DNA of 8,748 nt from Actinomycetota bacterium (lineage in GTDB: Bacteria; Actinomycetota; Acidimicrobiia; Spongiisociales; ZC4RG35), in assembly GCA_027296205.1 (NCBI GenBank), contig JAPUJM010000106.1, positions 1-8,748 of the forward strand. Direction: 5' to 3'. Positions 6,980 through 8,748 of this stretch are shown here, in pieces; positions within the stretch are counted from its first letter, which is position 1; every line of letters begins with the position of its first letter. The position numbers and the translations under genes were made by a program. Under the pieces are notes generated by a model. The model had not been told where the DNA came from. It saw only the letters and a program-made list of their open reading frames with translations, and made no database searches.

Positions 6980-7237
6980 ATGCCAGTCAGATCAGACCCG
7001 ACTCCCAACCCCAATGCAAGGAAGTTCAGCGTCGGGTCGCCCGTCGGAGGGCCGGGGACATATGTCAGGGGTTCCGATCCTGAGGAAGCCTTCGTGGCCA
7101 AGCTGCTTGGCATCGACGAGGTGACGAGTGTCTTTCTGACTGCAGACTTCGTGACCATCTCCAAGACTCCCACCGGTTCGTGGGACACAATCGCCCCATC
7201 GGCGACGGCGATCCTAGAGAGCCACTTCGAGGTCTGA
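6980..7237 (+). CDS. Stand-alone Nfu/NifU N-terminal domain protein
   Basis: An 85-residue protein that consists of a single Nfu_N-type domain. The opening PTPNPNARKF, the GG/Y-rich strand, the middle AFVAKLLGIDEVTSVFLTADFVTISK and the WDTIAPSATAIL helix are all typical. In NFU1-type scaffold proteins this domain precedes a CxxC domain that holds the iron-sulfur cluster. Here the CxxC domain is absent and the protein has no cysteine at all, so it cannot bind a cluster by cysteine on its own; a role as an accessory or partner-binding protein is inference. The ATG at 6980 keeps the whole conserved region. It is divergent from hyuA (20-bp gap) and convergent with the next gene (2-bp gap), so it is probably transcribed alone. 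Confidence 0.85.
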   Translation: MPVRSDPTPNPNARKFSVGSPVGGPGTYVRGSDPEEAFVAKLLGIDEVTSVFLTADFVTISKTPTGSWDTIAPSATAILESHFEV

Positions 7238-7241
7238 CCTC
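7229..7241. repeat. Small hairpin across two convergent stop codons
   Basis: GAGGT (7229-7233) and ACCTC (7237-7241) pair perfectly around the loop CTG. The element covers the stop codon of the Nfu-N gene and most of that of the facing gene. There is no T-run, and a 5-bp stem can occur by chance, so a shared termination role is only a possibility. Confidence 0.35.
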
Positions 7242-8049
7242 ACGGAACAGTGATAATTGTGGGACGGCGCACTCCGTCGACGCCTTCGACCATCGCAACC
7301 ACCCGCCAAAGCCCGTCTTCCAGCTGCTCCCCGCCCACCACCAACCCGTATGCGGACTCGACCTGCTCCTCGAGCGTCGCCGGAAGAGAATTCAGAGTCA
7401 TTGTCACCGGAGACAATACCGGGGGTGTCGTGATTGCCGGCGGCCGGGCAACTCTGGGGAGCCCGTCGTCACCAACGACCACCACGATCGTGGCAACGCG
7501 GGTGGGCTGGCGAACGAAGCCACCGTCACCCTGAGCCATCAGCGATCGCACCAGGACCGCTATGTCGTAGGAGAGGGGTGCTGTCTCCGTCACGCTCTGG
7601 ACCCCCACCCAGTCGACAAACACCTGAGTGCCCGCTGGAGCCTCAGGAAGAGGAACTCCTGACGGCATGAGTGACCCGAGAGTCGCTTGGGATTGCTCAG
7701 ACCCGTCCACCGCGAAATACTCAACGGCGAACCACTCGGCGAGCGCCTTTGCCTGATCGATGATGCGCTCGGGGTCGATGGCGTATAGATCGGCCTCGGC
7801 CATAACCAGTGGTGTCTGCAAGCTCGTCACCGGAGCAATGGCGGTCGTGACCGGAGGATCAGTCACCGCAGCTTCGACCGGGGTAGGCGTCGGTGGGGGG
7901 GCTGGTTGGCTCTTGGTAAAGGAGTAGGCGAGAGCACCGACGGCGACCGCTCCGGCCACAGCGATCACCAGCCATTGTCGATCTCCACCCTGTTTCTCCA
8001 GGGTCTCCCACGGAATGCGCTCGTAGACCTCTTGTCTTTCCTCATCCAT
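7240..8049 (-). CDS. Single-pass membrane protein, possibly TcpC/NTF2-like
   Basis: A 269-residue protein from the ATG at 8049. A charged cytoplasmic head (1-25) is followed by one membrane segment at about 26-43 (WLVIAVAGAVAVGALAYSF), a Pro/Thr-rich linker (about 48-75), and an outer region. The outer part has a helix with KALAEWFAVEYFAVDG (101-116), then strand-rich stretches ending in the pattern VGDDGLPRVARPPAI (192-206), and a second similar half to the end. This layout recalls the double NTF2-like TcpC family of conjugative elements, but I judged that by eye and it may be only a fold-level likeness. No other conjugation gene is visible. The start at 8049 is supported by a good promoter directly upstream; the longer reading to 8148 adds 33 unconvincing residues. 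It ends 2 bp from the facing Nfu-N gene. Confidence 0.72.
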   Translation of the reverse strand: MDEERQEVYERIPWETLEKQGGDRQWLVIAVAGAVAVGALAYSFTKSQPAPPPTPTPVEAAVTDPPVTTAIAPVTSLQTPLVMAEADLYAIDPERIIDQAKALAEWFAVEYFAVDGSEQSQATLGSLMPSGVPLPEAPAGTQVFVDWVGVQSVTETAPLSYDIAVLVRSLMAQGDGGFVRQPTRVATIVVVVGDDGLPRVARPPAITTPPVLSPVTMTLNSLPATLEEQVESAYGLVVGGEQLEDGLWRVVAMVEGVDGVRRPTIITVP

Positions 8050-8055
8050 GTCTCG

Positions 8056-8084
8056 AACGTATGGGTTGGCCGGCGCCGCTTCAA
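8056..8084 (-). promoter_or_regulatory. Sigma70-type leaderless promoter of the membrane protein gene
   Basis: On the minus strand, TTGAAG (8079-8084) is followed by a 17-base spacer and TACGTT (8056-8061), then six bases (CGAGAC) and the ATG at 8049. Both hexamers and the spacer fit the housekeeping consensus, and the distance places the transcription start at or next to the start codon. This is the best promoter in the window. Confidence 0.6.
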
Positions 8085-8135
8085 GGGGGTTGAGCTCCGG
8101 ATTTCTTCCAACCGGGGAACTTCGGCCCTCGCAGC

Positions 8136-8141
8136 TAACGT
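8136..8141 (+). promoter_or_regulatory. Possible -10 hexamer for the right-end gene
   Basis: TAACGT fits TANNNT and lies 12 bases before the ATG at 8154, predicting a leader of only a few bases; no Shine-Dalgarno precedes the ATG. No clear -35 is seen at the expected distance. It shares the 104-bp divergent region 8050-8153 with the promoter of the facing gene. Confidence 0.3.
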
Positions 8142-8153
8142 CTCTCAATAGTC

Positions 8154-8748
8154 ATGGCAGTCAATCCCGATCCGAAGCCAGGACGTTGGATCCTCCCACT
8201 GGTCATTCTGGGGATGATCGCGTTCACCTTTTTCTTCGTACGTGAGCTTCCGGAGGCGTCGCCAGACACGACACTCGCGGGACAACCGGCGACGACCACG
8301 GTCCCCGACAGCCCGGTCACAACTGTCGATGGCGGCGATAGCGAGCTCGACCCCGAGACACAGGCCTATCTCAACGAGCTCGACGTGATCAACGCTGCGC
8401 TCCAACTGTTGACCACCGAAATGGTGACGGTCAACGACGGGTTCGACGCCGATCCGCGTGAGATCGAGTTCAGAGACGCCGAGACACGGCTCGAGGTGGT
8501 GGTGGAGGACACCACCGACCTCTCCGACCAGGTCACCAACATGGCTGTCCCCGCCGGTCTGGAGATCAACCACGAGGCTTTGAAGACGGCGGTCCAGTTT
8601 GCTTCCCTCGCCGCCGGGGACGCCCTTGACGGGCTGCGCTCCTCGGACACCGGCGAGCTGCGCAGGGTGGCAGTGGAGGCCTACGTCCAGGCAACCGAAG
8701 ACTTCAATACCGAGGTCACCAACGCCCACAACGCGGCGGGCGCCACCT
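8154..8748 (+). CDS. Membrane-anchored protein of unknown function (C-terminus beyond window)
   Basis: 198 residues are visible and the frame stays open to the window edge. A short positively charged head (K8, R11) precedes one membrane segment at about 12-29 (WILPLVILGMIAFTFFFV), so the rest should lie outside the cytoplasm. A Thr/Pro/Asp-rich linker (about 32-66) leads to an acidic region rich in predicted helix (about 67-198) with a heptad-like spread of Leu, Val and Ala, and no cysteine so far. I do not recognise a family. The coding strand is favoured over the antisense frame at 8145-8729 because of the clean membrane segment and linker and the -10 hexamer upstream. It is divergent from the other single-pass membrane protein; the shared layout of head, membrane helix and Thr/Pro linker hints at a common envelope setting, which is inference. 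Confidence 0.72.
   Translation, partial: MAVNPDPKPGRWILPLVILGMIAFTFFFVRELPEASPDTTLAGQPATTTVPDSPVTTVDGGDSELDPETQAYLNELDVINAALQLLTTEMVTVNDGFDADPREIEFRDAETRLEVVVEDTTDLSDQVTNMAVPAGLEINHEALKTAVQFASLAAGDALDGLRSSDTGELRRVAVEAYVQATEDFNTEVTNAHNAAGAT

Noticed and set aside
7048..7057. 10-bp palindrome GACATATGTC inside the Nfu-N gene
   Set aside because: A 10-bp palindrome is expected by chance in several kilobases, and it lies in coding sequence with no supporting context.
8145..8729. 194-codon open frame on the minus strand opposite the right-end gene
   Set aside because: The plus-strand reading has a clean membrane helix, a typical Thr/Pro linker and a -10 hexamer before its start. The minus-strand product has no such organisation.

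Overview
The window is a compact, GC-rich bacterial chromosomal segment with nine protein genes, almost no intergenic DNA, and no recognisable RNA gene, insertion sequence, CRISPR array or phage gene. Protein style and Acidobacterial/actinobacterial-type features (strong GC bias at third codon positions, TANNNT -10 hexamers placed a few bases before a start codon that lacks a Shine-Dalgarno sequence, and a TTG start) suggest an actinobacterium, perhaps of the Acidimicrobiia. This placement is inference from style, not from a marker gene.

Positions 1-2726 (minus strand) hold a glycolate oxidase operon read glcD-glcE-glcF. GlcD and GlcE are the paired FAD-binding subunits and GlcF is the iron-sulfur subunit, cut by the window edge. 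The three genes overlap at stop/start junctions. Together they would oxidise glycolate (or a related 2-hydroxy acid) to glyoxylate and pass electrons to the respiratory chain.

Positions 2834-6959 (minus strand) hold a second tightly coupled operon: hyuA, an AlkD-type DNA glycosylase gene, and hyuB. The hydantoinase/oxoprolinase pair would hydrolyse a five-membered cyclic amide with ATP. The DNA repair gene sits between the two subunits with a 1-base overlap on one side and a 4-base overlap on the other, and it keeps all expected active-site residues. A 16-bp perfect inverted repeat lies between the two operons.

Positions 6980-7237 (plus strand) hold a stand-alone Nfu/NifU N-terminal domain protein that starts 20 bp from the divergent hyuA start. 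It is followed tail to tail, after 2 bp, by a minus-strand gene for a single-pass membrane protein whose outer part looks like a TcpC/NTF2-type fold. Beyond a 104-bp divergent region, a plus-strand gene for another single-pass membrane-anchored protein of unknown function runs off the right edge.

No clearly new multi-gene system is visible. The points most worth following are the alkD gene inside the hyu operon, the two strong inverted repeats (2778-2830 and 73-101), and the leaderless start pattern at the head of transcription units.
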